Origin: Ophioceras dolichostomum
Lineage: Eukaryota; Ascomycota; Sordariomycetes; Magnaporthales; Ophioceraceae
Reading direction: 5' to 3'
Length of the DNA: 40,221 nt
Assembly: GCA_003049485.1 (NCBI GenBank)
Contig: PYST01000352.1
Span: forward strand, 1 to 40,221
The notes beneath the pieces are model-generated. The model had not been told where the DNA came from, did no database searches, and saw only the letters and a program-made list of their open reading frames with translations. How positions within the stretch are numbered: position 1 is the stretch's first letter; every line of letters begins with the position of its first letter. A program made the position numbers and the translations under genes. This document shows positions 1 through 8,389 of this stretch, piece after piece.

Positions 1-88
1 TCTTATGCCCCTCGGGAGGCAGGGATCTCGGGCAGATTCCGACTTCAGACGTTAAATACATCATCATCATCATCATCATCATCATCAC
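1..88 (+). mobile_element. 3' end of a LINE (Tad-like), truncated by window edge
   Basis: The first 73 bases are identical to 12870-12942, the 3' terminus of the LINE copy at 11720-12942, and both run into CAT repeats. This is the 3' tail of a second copy whose body lies left of the window. Its CAT tail is longer (about nine repeats against five). It abuts a retropepsin relic on the opposite strand, so the LINE probably inserted into older retroelement debris. Confidence 0.8.
59..87 (+). repeat. CAT trinucleotide tail of the LINE
   Basis: Nine to ten uninterrupted CAT repeats form the 3' tail of the element. The other copy in the window ends in the same motif with five repeats, so this is the element's own simple-repeat tail rather than an unrelated microsatellite. 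Confidence 0.85.
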
Positions 89-905
89 CGGGATCTCGAT
101 CACCGGTGCTCTCACCTCCGAAGCCGCATCGAGGTGGTAAACTGGGATCTTGGCGCTGATCCCCTGATAACTCTTGGCGGAGAGAACAGACGTTCCCCAG
201 TCAAGCATCGCCTGTGACCGCACGAAGAAGTCCTGTCCGACCAGCAGCTCGTACGAGTCTCCCAGGACCCAGAATATCATCGGCAACATGACAGGGCCAG
301 CGTGGATATCGAGCATTAGGAACTTCGTCGTACTCACGAAGTTGTCGTCCGCCAGCTTAATGCCTATGGGGTCCACTGCTTCCTGTGGGACCAGATCCAG
401 CTTCCGAGCCAGTCCAGGGGATATCAGGTTGATGGTGGAGCCTGAGTTCAGAACTGCTTTCGCGTTCGTTTCCCACTTGATCCGCATACAAATGTAGAAC
501 AGATGGATAGGTCCCACCTCTCTGGACAACTTGCAGGTCCAGGACATAGCAGCAGAGGCGACTACCGGCTCGCGTAGCTGAGCTTCCTCGTTGGCGAAAC
601 TGACCTCGGCGACATCCTTGGGTACCTGTCTCATGGAGCGGCACAGATCTGCTCGCAGTTCGGGGGAGCGCCCGAGCAGATCCATTACATTGACTTCGAT
701 TTTCAGACCTTTAAGGACGTCTGCGATATTTATGCCCCAATCCAAAATCCTTCGGATGGGAACATTCCGCTTGCGTGAGATCTTCTTGACGCTGATGGCG
801 AGCTTTTGGGCGATACGACCGATGGAGTTAATGTCGACCTAGTCCAGGAGGCCTTTGATCCTCTAGGTTTCAGCAGGATCAAGATTCCTAAAGATTTCAA
901 AGATG
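89..905 (-). pseudogene. Decayed retroelement gag/retropepsin region
   Basis: Reading the minus strand, a frame stays open from the TAG at 841-839 down into the LINE tail. It encodes a retropepsin-like aspartic protease: the catalytic loop reads NSGST where the family has DSGST or DTGST, followed by the typical hydrophobic stretch and later a LLVGQDF segment. Upstream in the same frame are two in-frame TAG stops (839-841 and near 870) amid plausible gag sequence (DIFEIFRNLDPAET, then RIKGLLD). The catalytic Asp to Asn change and the stops show it is dead. It fits a gag-protease part of an LTR retroelement. No RT or integrase is visible nearby. Confidence 0.6.
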
Positions 906-1526
906 TCTAGTGCAGGAGGTAGAGTTGAGGGGCTAAGAGTGTGTGATGAGGGGGCGCCTGACAGAGTCGCACGGTATGGTTCAGCGGTGCCGGTCGGCTG
1001 GAGGTCAACAGTCGCAGATAGTCCCCCAGCTTCAAGCTACAGAGACGGTCCGGGATTTGCCTCCTCAATCAGCTCGGTGATTCTCGCCCGCCCCGTCTCC
1101 GAGATGGTTGACCCAGCCCGGCCTTTCTTCTTGACACTGGCGCTCCTCGTCAGTCTATCGGTATCGGCCCGCTGTCTAGACTTGACTCGTGAAGCCGCGT
1201 TGCCCTCGAAGTCGTAGAACGTTCGGAGGTCCCCCCGGCCTCCCGACATACTCGTGAATGATCTCGGGACTGACGGCGTCGACCACATTGACTGATGCGC
1301 TCTGCTGTGCTGGTGCCGTGCTGGCGGGGGCTGACGTTGATGCCGGTGCGCTCTATCCTCCCTGGCTCTGGCTCCGGTTCTGATTCTTCTGAGAAAACGA
1401 TCCCCGTCACGAAGAGCCAGAGCGCGCGGATGGTCTGCTTAGTCCTCGGCGAGCGAGGTGCGCCTCGTACGCTGCTCGGTTCCGGCCCCACCTACATCAA
1501 GTACGGGTATTGCAGTTATTACGTCT

Positions 1527-1595
1527 CGACGCTGTATGTCCGTAGATGCGACGACATTTTTCACCTGTCGTCGCATCCACGGACATACAGCGTCG
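1527..1595. repeat. 29-bp inverted repeat, 11-nt loop hairpin
   Basis: Arms 1527-1555 and 1567-1595 are reverse complements at 28 of 29 positions and are separated by 11 nt. Neither arm is AT-rich or a simple repeat. No coding gene explains it. It could be a small foldback element, or a palindrome formed by template switching. Confidence 0.85.
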
Positions 1596-1992
1596 CCCAC
1601 CGGTCCTGGCCGATCGCGTGCGGAGTGTACCCCAGCTCGTACGTAATAAGGAGCGAATCGGTATCAGGCTGGTTGTTATAAACGACAACGGCGAGGCGAC
1701 GTTCCGACGGTAGTATCGACAGCCCGACCCAGATTTTATCCCTAACCGACACATCATTGTTGATGTTTCGGGCGCCGCTACCGTCGTCGCCGCCACCGTC
1801 GTAATTGTCGGCTATAATGTTAACCTAGCTCGTATCGGAAGAGAATGAGGGTGTATTCCAGGCTTTCGTCCCGGTCGATAAGGTTAGCTGGCCCGTCGTT
1901 AAAACTGGGGAGTATTGGTAGCAGTCGTACTCAGGGTATATTGGGATTAGCTGCCTTCCCAAAGCTGGCTACGAGGTGAAAGTTACGGTATA

Positions 1993-2110
1993 CCCAGAGA
2001 GTTCGTAAGTTGGAGCGGCTGCGACTCGATAACTACCTATTCAGGTAGGGTTGTTGGAAACGGGCTTCGGACGATAACGCCCCTGACCAAGGTTAGTCAA
2101 AATCTCGTCA
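1993..2110 (+). repeat. Direct repeat copy 1 (about 118 bp)
   Basis: Matches 2346-2460 with scattered transitions and small indels. The most conserved core is the GGTAGGGTTGTTGGAA block and the segment CGCCCCTGACCAAGG. Spacing between copies is about 350 bp. It may be an LTR-like or segmental duplication around the kinase-like scrap. Confidence 0.7.
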
Positions 2111-2160
2111 CTAGTAGGGAGGGTGGTATGGTTAACAGTGCGAAAGTCCATAGCGCCACG

Positions 2161-2331
2161 ATGGAGTGTGATCAGGGCCACGGAGATCGGCTCTCGTCGG
2201 CCGTCGTGCTCACCAAGGCGGTGCTGTACCTCCACCTCGCGGGATAGCTGCACAAGGGCCTCCGGACCGACAACGTCCTGTTTTTTTTGTTTTGTCGAGA
2301 GCCAAACGACAACGACCCTGGATTACGGCCA
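2161..2331 (+). pseudogene. Kinase-like domain fragment (HeLo-associated type), broken
   Basis: In the frame starting at 2161 the translation contains GDRLSSAVVLTKAVLYLHLAG, then a TAG stop, then LHKGLRTDNVLFF. The HKGLRxDNVLFF block resembles the HRDLKxxN catalytic loop of the fungal kinase-like domains often attached to HeLo/prion-inhibition proteins, where the stop position is usually Trp (TGG to TAG). Only this small piece survives and it lies between the two direct repeats. Family assignment is from motif recognition only. Confidence 0.5.
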
Positions 2332-2345
2332 GACAAGGACTGCGT

Positions 2346-2460
2346 ACCAGGAGAGTCTGGGAGTTGGAGCCGCTGCACCTTGATAACCACTTAGGTAGGG
2401 TTGTTGGAAGCGCGCTTCGGGCGATCACGCCCCTGACCAAGGTCAGTCAAAATATCGTCA
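2346..2460 (+). repeat. Direct repeat copy 2 (about 115 bp)
   Basis: Partner of 1993-2110. Differences between the copies are mainly A/G and C/T transitions, compatible with old RIP-type or methylation-linked decay. Confidence 0.7.
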
Positions 2461-2463
2461 TTG

Positions 2464-3070
2464 TGTGAAGGTCGTTAACTGTGTGGGGCAGCTGTCAGGG
2501 GTTCAGGGGCAGGAAGAGCCCCAGGGCACCTAGTCTATTACCTCCTTGCCGTGCTGCGCTTTTGACATCCGGCACACTTCATCCTCAGCAAAGCACAAAG
2601 AGGCGGCGGCGGGACGAATCACGTGGCACCCCTGAACTCAACGGCCGTTGTGTTTTCCTTCCCATCTACCGACCTTGATTGGCAAACCTATCCGTAGGTT
2701 CTTAGAGGGCTGAATCTTTCCCTGATGCATTACCTCTTGCTCCATGGTCCAAGCAGCGGTGAGCACCGCGCTCGCACGTCTGGGCTACCCATCAGAGTCA
2801 CGAAGAGACTTCTACGCCAATCGAATCGCTTGGAGCCAGCGCTGAGGGGCCGAGCAGCGACGAACTGTGGTGGCTTTTTTTAGGTGGTATGCAACAATGC
2901 GGTGCCTGTCTTATGCGATACAATATGTCGGACGACGTCGCACCAGATTCAAAGACTTAATAGAATACCTCTCGTCCGGTAGCCTCCTCGTCCCCTAATG
3001 ACATATTGAATACCGCTCGCATCTCTCTTACCCCTCCCTCCGCTAGCCTCCTAGAACGCCCCCCTCATCT
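2464..3070. other. Intergenic, no gene seen
   Basis: Short open frames only, without recognisable domains or splice structure. It forms the 3' flank of the oxidoreductase gene on the minus strand. Confidence 0.6.
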
Positions 3071-4444
3071 TCACGGCGCCTGTGGCACACGCAGCACATC
3101 ATCCACATTAATAACCTGTCCTGTAGCCATCGATCTGTTAGCCGCAATGCCCGTCAAGATCGACAACGCCCCATCCACATGGCTCGCAGTGCGGCTATAA
3201 GCGTCCTCCTCCTTCGCCGCAGGGCCAAACAGGTACGCCAGCAGCGTGTTATCGCCCCCGCCGTGGGCGCCAACGCTCTCCTCGATGGGCACCTCCACCG
3301 GCTTCTCGAAGTGCCTCCGCAGCAGTATCGTCCTCCTCTCGACGCTGCCCTCGTGCAGCTGCTCCCCGCCCGCGCTGACGTAGCTGTTCTCCACGACCTC
3401 GAGCTCCAGCCTCCCGCCGATGCCGTTGAAGCTGACCCGGAAGCCTTCCCACGGCGCGTACGCCGTGAGCGAGTACGTCATGACAGCGCCGCTGCGGTAG
3501 CGCACGAGTAGGTTCATCGTGTCCTCGATGCTGATCCCGTCCGAGAACACCGACTGGTCGCGGTGGTACGCGTCTTCGTGCTCGGCGTCGAGGTACATCG
3601 CCTTCAGCGCGGGGGCCTCCTCCATACGTAGCGCGAAGGGATCCTTCTCGGCAGCAGGGCCCCCGTCGCTCCCTCTCGTGTAGAACTCGGATACGCCGCG
3701 GGACTCGGCGTTCTCTCTGCCGTAGAATCGCAGGTCTCCCTGGGCGTACACGGTCAAGGGCCGGGTCTGCAGCCAGAAGTTGACGAGGTCGAAGTGATGC
3801 GTGCTCTTGTGCACGAGCAGGCCGCCGCTGTTGCGCTTGTCGCGGTGCCAGCGCCGGAAGTAGTCGGCGCCGTGGCGCGTGTCGAGCATCCACTCGAAGT
3901 GGACAGACGTGACCGTCCCGATGGCGCCCGAGCGGAGGACCTCGAAGACCTTGGTGTTGTGCGGCGCGTAGCGGTAGTTGAAGGTCACGCGGATCGGCTT
4001 GGAGGTGGACAGGGACGGAGCTGCGGCGGCCACGGCGTCGAAGATCTGCTGGCATCGCGCGGCGTCAACGGTCATGGGCTTCTCGGTGATGACGCGGCAG
4101 CCGAGTTGGAGCGCGCGCGTGATGTAGGTGTGGTGGGTGCGGTCCACCGTCGTGACGATGATCTCGTGCGGGCTGAGCTTAGAGATCATCTTGTTGAAGT
4201 TGGAGATGTCGCCGGGGGTGACCTTGAACGTGGGCACGATGGGGTGGCCGAGCTCCTTAAGCTTCGTGTTGGCGTAGTCCATCCGCGTCTGGTTTGTGTC
4301 GCAGAAGGCCACCACGCACGACGACTCCTTAAAGGTCGTGGCGATGGCGGTGTAGAAGAACGAAGCCCGCGAGCCAGTGCCGACGATGGCGTACCACTTC
4401 TTGCGGTGTGTAGCATGAAGCGAGGAGGTACTCGCCTCGGACAT
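3071..4444 (-). CDS. Gfo/Idh/MocA family NAD(P)-dependent oxidoreductase
   Basis: Intronless, 457 aa from the Met at 4444. The frame extends 87 codons further upstream, but the start at 4444 places the nucleotide-binding fold where the family has it. The Rossmann motif GTGSRA is at residues 22-27, the acidic dinucleotide-ribose region at about 46-52 (AFCDTN), and the family signature EKP at 121-123. The C-terminal domain shows NYRY (156-159) and the HKSTHHFDL segment (212-220), typical of fungal members that oxidise sugars, inositol-like polyols or related compounds. Length and motif order are complete, with no frameshift. Substrate cannot be told. The nearest intact gene is the MFS permease 1.5 kb away, transcribed divergently. 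Cytosolic by absence of a signal peptide. Confidence 0.9.
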   Translation of the reverse strand: MSEASTSSLHATHRKKWYAIVGTGSRASFFYTAIATTFKESSCVVAFCDTNQTRMDYANTKLKELGHPIVPTFKVTPGDISNFNKMISKLSPHEIIVTTVDRTHHTYITRALQLGCRVITEKPMTVDAARCQQIFDAVAAAAPSLSTSKPIRVTFNYRYAPHNTKVFEVLRSGAIGTVTSVHFEWMLDTRHGADYFRRWHRDKRNSGGLLVHKSTHHFDLVNFWLQTRPLTVYAQGDLRFYGRENAESRGVSEFYTRGSDGGPAAEKDPFALRMEEAPALKAMYLDAEHEDAYHRDQSVFSDGISIEDTMNLLVRYRSGAVMTYSLTAYAPWEGFRVSFNGIGGRLELEVVENSYVSAGGEQLHEGSVERRTILLRRHFEKPVEVPIEESVGAHGGGDNTLLAYLFGPAAKEEDAYSRTASHVDGALSILTGIAANRSMATGQVINVDDVLRVPQAP

Positions 4445-5431
4445 GGCGAAGCGTGATGCCGTGTCGACCGTTACGTCTGCAGGTTTCGTCAGTGCATGTT
4501 CCTCTTGACTGGAGGAGTAATGGGGGAAGGTCGAGACACGAACCTGTATCGCTGGAGGGGTCAGCGTCGCCGATGTCCACCCCATCTCCGCGGATGTCTG
4601 CCATTGTCGACCTCGAAACAGTTTGGTGTTTGGCAGCACTGAGAACTGGATGGGAGGCAAAGCACAAGAAATAGAAGGGAAGGGAAGCTCGGACCCCCAC
4701 ACCACTGGGCGGCGGTTGGGCAGCAGTCGACCCGATGCGTGCGGGGTACCACCTTACATTTGCCAACGTGTGGGGATTTCGTTGCGCCGCTTGTCTCGCA
4801 TCCTCACGTCCAGGTACGACATGATTTCACTGTGTGATATGCGACTGGCAAGTTCTTCCTCTCTTCTGGGATGAGATATGACAGGTTGTTTGCTTATTCC
4901 TCCCCCACAACAAACAACGGCCACATATTGGGTGAAGCCTGCTGGTGTTGCTGACCTCTGTGATTCCCGTTCCCGACCTCGTCGTCTAGAGCGACTGACA
5001 AGCATGCGAAAGTCGGATACTTCAACAATACACATTTTCACCGGATCATCAAGGATTTCATGATCCAGGACGACTTTTCTGATTCTGTAGTGCTGTCGCA
5101 GCTGTGAGCCGCCTAGTCCTTCTTGGACAAGCCATTCGAGCACGATCACCAACCTCAAGCACGTTGGAGCGGGCGTCTCGTCGATGGCCAACTCCGACCC
5201 GAACACAAACGGGAGCCAATTCTTCATCACCCTGGCGCCGACACTATGGCTCGATGGCAAACACACCACGCCATGTTCGGCCGCAAGGTCGCAGACTTCG
5301 TGATACGGGGAAGCGAGGAAAAGTAAGGTACGTACCCCACCTACTCTCCCGGTACATTGTTGTTGTTAGGGGGGGGGGNCCCCCCCCCCCGGGGGGGGCA
5401 AAAAAAAAAAAAGGACGGGGATTTTTCCCGC

Positions 5432-5466
<35 letters not shown>

Positions 5467-5944
5467 GGCGAGCTTTTCCACATGGTCTGTGATTTTCCGG
5501 TACCCCCGTTTGCAAAAACTTATGGGCCAGTGGGTTTGATGCAGCTCTCGACTTTAGCCTAAATCGGGGTTACACAGTCGATCGACTTGAGCCTGTTGGT
5601 GGCCATCCCGTGTCCACGTACCATGCCAGTGGATGCGTCCCCTCACGGATCGTCGTCCCCAGCTAACCCGGAGAACGTGCAGTGCGGGCAGCGCGGGGAG
5701 AAAATAGTAGAATTTCCAAGCCATGGAGAAGCTGTTTCAGTAGCACTGGAATGTCATCCCACTTGCAAAGACACGACATCTTGCTTTCCACATGTTCACA
5801 CTTGCCTCCTGCTGACCTGCCTTGCCTCATCGCGTGAGTCGCAGCACCTAGAACCGAGCCCAAGACCACTTAGAGTACTTACACTCCGTCTCTAAGAACG
5901 CGATCACTTTCAAATCAACAACCACGATCACATCTCCCCCAACC
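4445..5944. other. Divergent intergenic region with assembly scar
   Basis: Separates the oxidoreductase (-) from the permease (+). Apart from the poly-G/N stretch at 5369-5464 I see no gene. The last 60 bases before the permease start are A/C-rich and end in a good context (CCAACCATGG). Confidence 0.6.
5369..5464. other. Homopolymer block with N: probable assembly or sequencing artefact
   Basis: A G-run, an undetermined base at 5379, a C-run, another G-run, 12 A, then about 28 G within 96 bases. Such mirrored homopolymers beside an N are typical of collapsed low-quality read ends. Lengths and content here should not be trusted. Confidence 0.8.
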
Positions 5945-7612
5945 ATGGCCGAAAAGCCAACAGGCGACGATACAATAACGCCAGCCGCCCCAACCCGCAG
6001 CGAAATCGAAGAAGCCACACCGCCGCCCCCGAAGTCGACCACCGCCCACCACCATGGCCGCGACATCGCCGCCGACTTTGTCGAGCAGCACGGCGGCGGC
6101 GGCGGCGTGACTTTCACATATGAAGAAGAAAAAGCCGTTCTCCGCCGCATCGACAGCCGCGTCCTCGTCCTGATCCTCGGCGCCTACTTCTTCCAGCAGC
6201 TCGACAAGTCCTCGCTCAGCTACGTCTCGATCTTCGGCCTTACCGAGGACGCGCACCTCCAGGGCTCCGAGTACAGCTGGCTGGGCTCCGTCCTGTACTT
6301 CGCGCAGCTGGTCATGCAGCCACTCGCAGCTTTCCTGCTGGTCAAGCTCCCCACCGGAAAGGTGATCGGGACCGCCATAATACTGTGGGGCGCGTCCCAG
6401 GCGATCATGGCGGCCTGCACAACATTCTCCTCGCTCCTGGGCATGAGGTTCGTGCTGGGCACGTTCGAGGCCATGATCGCCCCTTCGTGTGTGGCCGTCA
6501 CGCAGATGTGGTGGAGGCGCTCCGAGCAGACGCTGCGCACGAGCTTCTGGAACGCCATGAACGGCGTGACGCTCATCGTCGGCAGTCTTGTGACCTACGG
6601 CCTGGGCCACGTCGAGAGCGGCGGGCGCATGTTCAAGTACCAGACTATCTTCCTCTTCTGCGGGCTGCTGACCGTCGCCTTCGGTGTCGCCTTCGTCATG
6701 CTCATGCCCGACTCGCCCATGGAGGCCAAGTACCTGACCGAGCGCGAAAAGGTCGTGGCGGTCGAGCGCCTGCGCGCCAACCAGATGGGCGTGGCGTCGC
6801 GCCAGTGGCGGTGGGACCACGTGCAAGAGGCGACGCTCGGAGACGCCAAGACGTGGCTGTGGTTCGTACTCATCGTCGCGATCTCGATCGCGAGCGGCGG
6901 CATCGGCACGTTCGGGAACCTGATCGTCAAGTCGTTCGGCTTCAACAGCTTCCACACGATCCTGTTCAGCATGGCGGGCGGGGCCGTGCAGATCATCGCC
7001 ATCGTCGGCAGCGCCTGGCTGGCGACGCGGTACCGGTGCAAGGGGAGCGTCATCGCGGGGCTGAGCGTCCTGCCCGCCGCGGGCGCGCTGATGATGCTCA
7101 CTGTGCCCCGCGAGCTGAAGGGCGTGCTGTTGCTAGGCTACTACTTCGTCATGTGCATGGCCGCCATCACGCCGATGCTGTACGCATGGCAGGCGCAGAA
7201 CACGGCGGGCGACACCAAGAAGAAGTGCACGAGCGCCGTGGTCTTCATCGGCATGTGCACGGGCAACATCATCGGGCCCCAGCTGTACAGCGTCGACCAC
7301 GCGCCGCTGTACCGGCCGGGCCTGATCTCGAACCTGATCATGTTCCTGCTGGTCGGCGTCCTGGGCTTGCTGATTCCGCTGTATCTGCGGCTGCTGAACA
7401 AGCGGCACGCCCGCCGGAGGGAGGAGCTGGGAAAGAGAGCGGATATCGTTGATGAGTCGATGATGCGGAAGCAGGATATCGGCGAGAGCAAGGCGGTGGC
7501 TGTCGAGGACGCGGAGGACGGTGCGGGGGCTGGTAGGAGGGACGTCGAGCTTGATAATGGGTTTGCGGACTTGACGGACTTGCAGAACGAGGACTTTATC
7601 TTCACGTACTGA
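5945..7612 (+). CDS. MFS permease, allantoate/Dal5 type (anion:cation symporter family)
   Basis: Single exon, 555 aa, with start context CCAACCATGG. The N-terminus is a 60-residue cytosolic stretch, followed by R-R-I-D-xxV, the usual beginning of TM1 in fungal Dal5/allantoate permeases. About 12 hydrophobic segments follow, split by a central charged loop (MPDSPMEAKYLTEREK, about residues 257-272) that is characteristic of the family, as is NTAGDTKKK between TM9 and TM10. The charged C-terminal tail ends NEDFIFTY, close to the family's usual NEDFRYVY. Expected at the plasma membrane, importing small organic acids, ureides, vitamins or dipeptides. Substrate is not predictable. Many relatives carry introns; this one shows none. 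The divergent oxidoreductase may use the imported substrate (inference). Confidence 0.92.
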   Translation: MAEKPTGDDTITPAAPTRSEIEEATPPPPKSTTAHHHGRDIAADFVEQHGGGGGVTFTYEEEKAVLRRIDSRVLVLILGAYFFQQLDKSSLSYVSIFGLTEDAHLQGSEYSWLGSVLYFAQLVMQPLAAFLLVKLPTGKVIGTAIILWGASQAIMAACTTFSSLLGMRFVLGTFEAMIAPSCVAVTQMWWRRSEQTLRTSFWNAMNGVTLIVGSLVTYGLGHVESGGRMFKYQTIFLFCGLLTVAFGVAFVMLMPDSPMEAKYLTEREKVVAVERLRANQMGVASRQWRWDHVQEATLGDAKTWLWFVLIVAISIASGGIGTFGNLIVKSFGFNSFHTILFSMAGGAVQIIAIVGSAWLATRYRCKGSVIAGLSVLPAAGALMMLTVPRELKGVLLLGYYFVMCMAAITPMLYAWQAQNTAGDTKKKCTSAVVFIGMCTGNIIGPQLYSVDHAPLYRPGLISNLIMFLLVGVLGLLIPLYLRLLNKRHARRREELGKRADIVDESMMRKQDIGESKAVAVEDAEDGAGAGRRDVELDNGFADLTDLQNEDFIFTY

Positions 7613-8059
7613 TGCAGGGAGGTTAATAGGGACTATAATATTGGCTCCGCTGCTCGCAGTTCTCGTATCTGCATGATGGCGAAGGGTATAACGCTTTCAT
7701 ATACTTTCACATAGTTGGACGTTGTCTAGATGAATTGATGAATTATGCCAACCCTGTTTACAGCTAAATTACTTAAAGATTTCGTGGCGCTCCTATATCT
7801 CTACCACGCACCCAGTATCATTATTTCCTCGCTTGTCCGCTGCCACCTCCTATAGAGGATGGCACTCCGCTGCGGAGCCACGATGGCAATCGTCGTGGGG
7901 TTCTGTTGCGTGCAAAGCAGGTCGTCGAGGCCGCCAGCGTGGCAGTAGGCAAGACGTCGCCCCTGCCCCGGTACCCGAAGCTAGAAAGTTGAGCAGGAGA
8001 GAACATGGTCAGCGGGCTGCTGGCTCCATCGCATCACGAAAAGAGAGGAAGCGAGACAG
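7613..8059. other. 3' flank of permease, no gene seen
   Basis: AT-rich directly after the permease stop, compatible with a 3' UTR and termination region. No recognisable coding sequence. Confidence 0.5.
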
Positions 8060-8389
8060 AATGGGATGAAACGAGAACGCTTCCGCAAGACTCTTCTCGT
8101 GGTTGATCCACAGCATGAACTCGTAGGTCTCACCCTGGCTAAGGAGAAGGTGTACTTGGTCTCGCCGCAGCCGATAGTCTCGGAGGGGAGGCGGGGTTGG
8201 CGGCCGAGCACTCGAGGCCCTCGCCGCCGCTCAGCTTGAATTAGACGTTGGTGACGGTTCCGTCCACGGTCTCGCGCACGCTGAACTCGGCGATGTCGTG
8301 TTCTCGGAGCTGGAGCACGGTTGGCGATCGATGAGGGGGAAGCCGACGGCAAGGAGGACGGCGGTGGGGGTGGCGAAGGAGAAACTCAT
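8060..8389 (-). pseudogene. Small secreted protein gene (AA1-like/Alt a 1-like fold suspected), frameshifted
   Basis: From the ATG at 8389 the minus strand encodes a signal-peptide-like start (MSFSFATPTAVLLAVGFPL). The frame then shifts into HDIAEFSVRETVDGTVTNV followed by TAA, continues as FKLSGGEGLECSAANP, and shifts again into SETIGCGETKYTFSLA and GETYEFMLWINHE. This order (beta-strand rich, a Cys before ANPA.PS, then CG(E/D)xKYxF) resembles the small fungal secreted proteins with an AA1-like domain. At least two frameshifts and one stop make it a pseudogene unless the sequence is wrong. Family call is by pattern memory only. Confidence 0.55.

Noticed and set aside
3249..4055. Second minus-strand frame within the oxidoreductase
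   Set aside because: Arg/Pro-rich frame-shifted shadow of the true gene.
5915..6955. Long minus-strand open frame opposite the permease
   Set aside because: Mirror of GC-rich coding sequence; charged low-complexity translation and no domain. The plus-strand permease explains it.
6385..7452. Long alternative plus-strand frame inside the permease
   Set aside because: Arg/His/Gly-rich out-of-frame translation of the permease.
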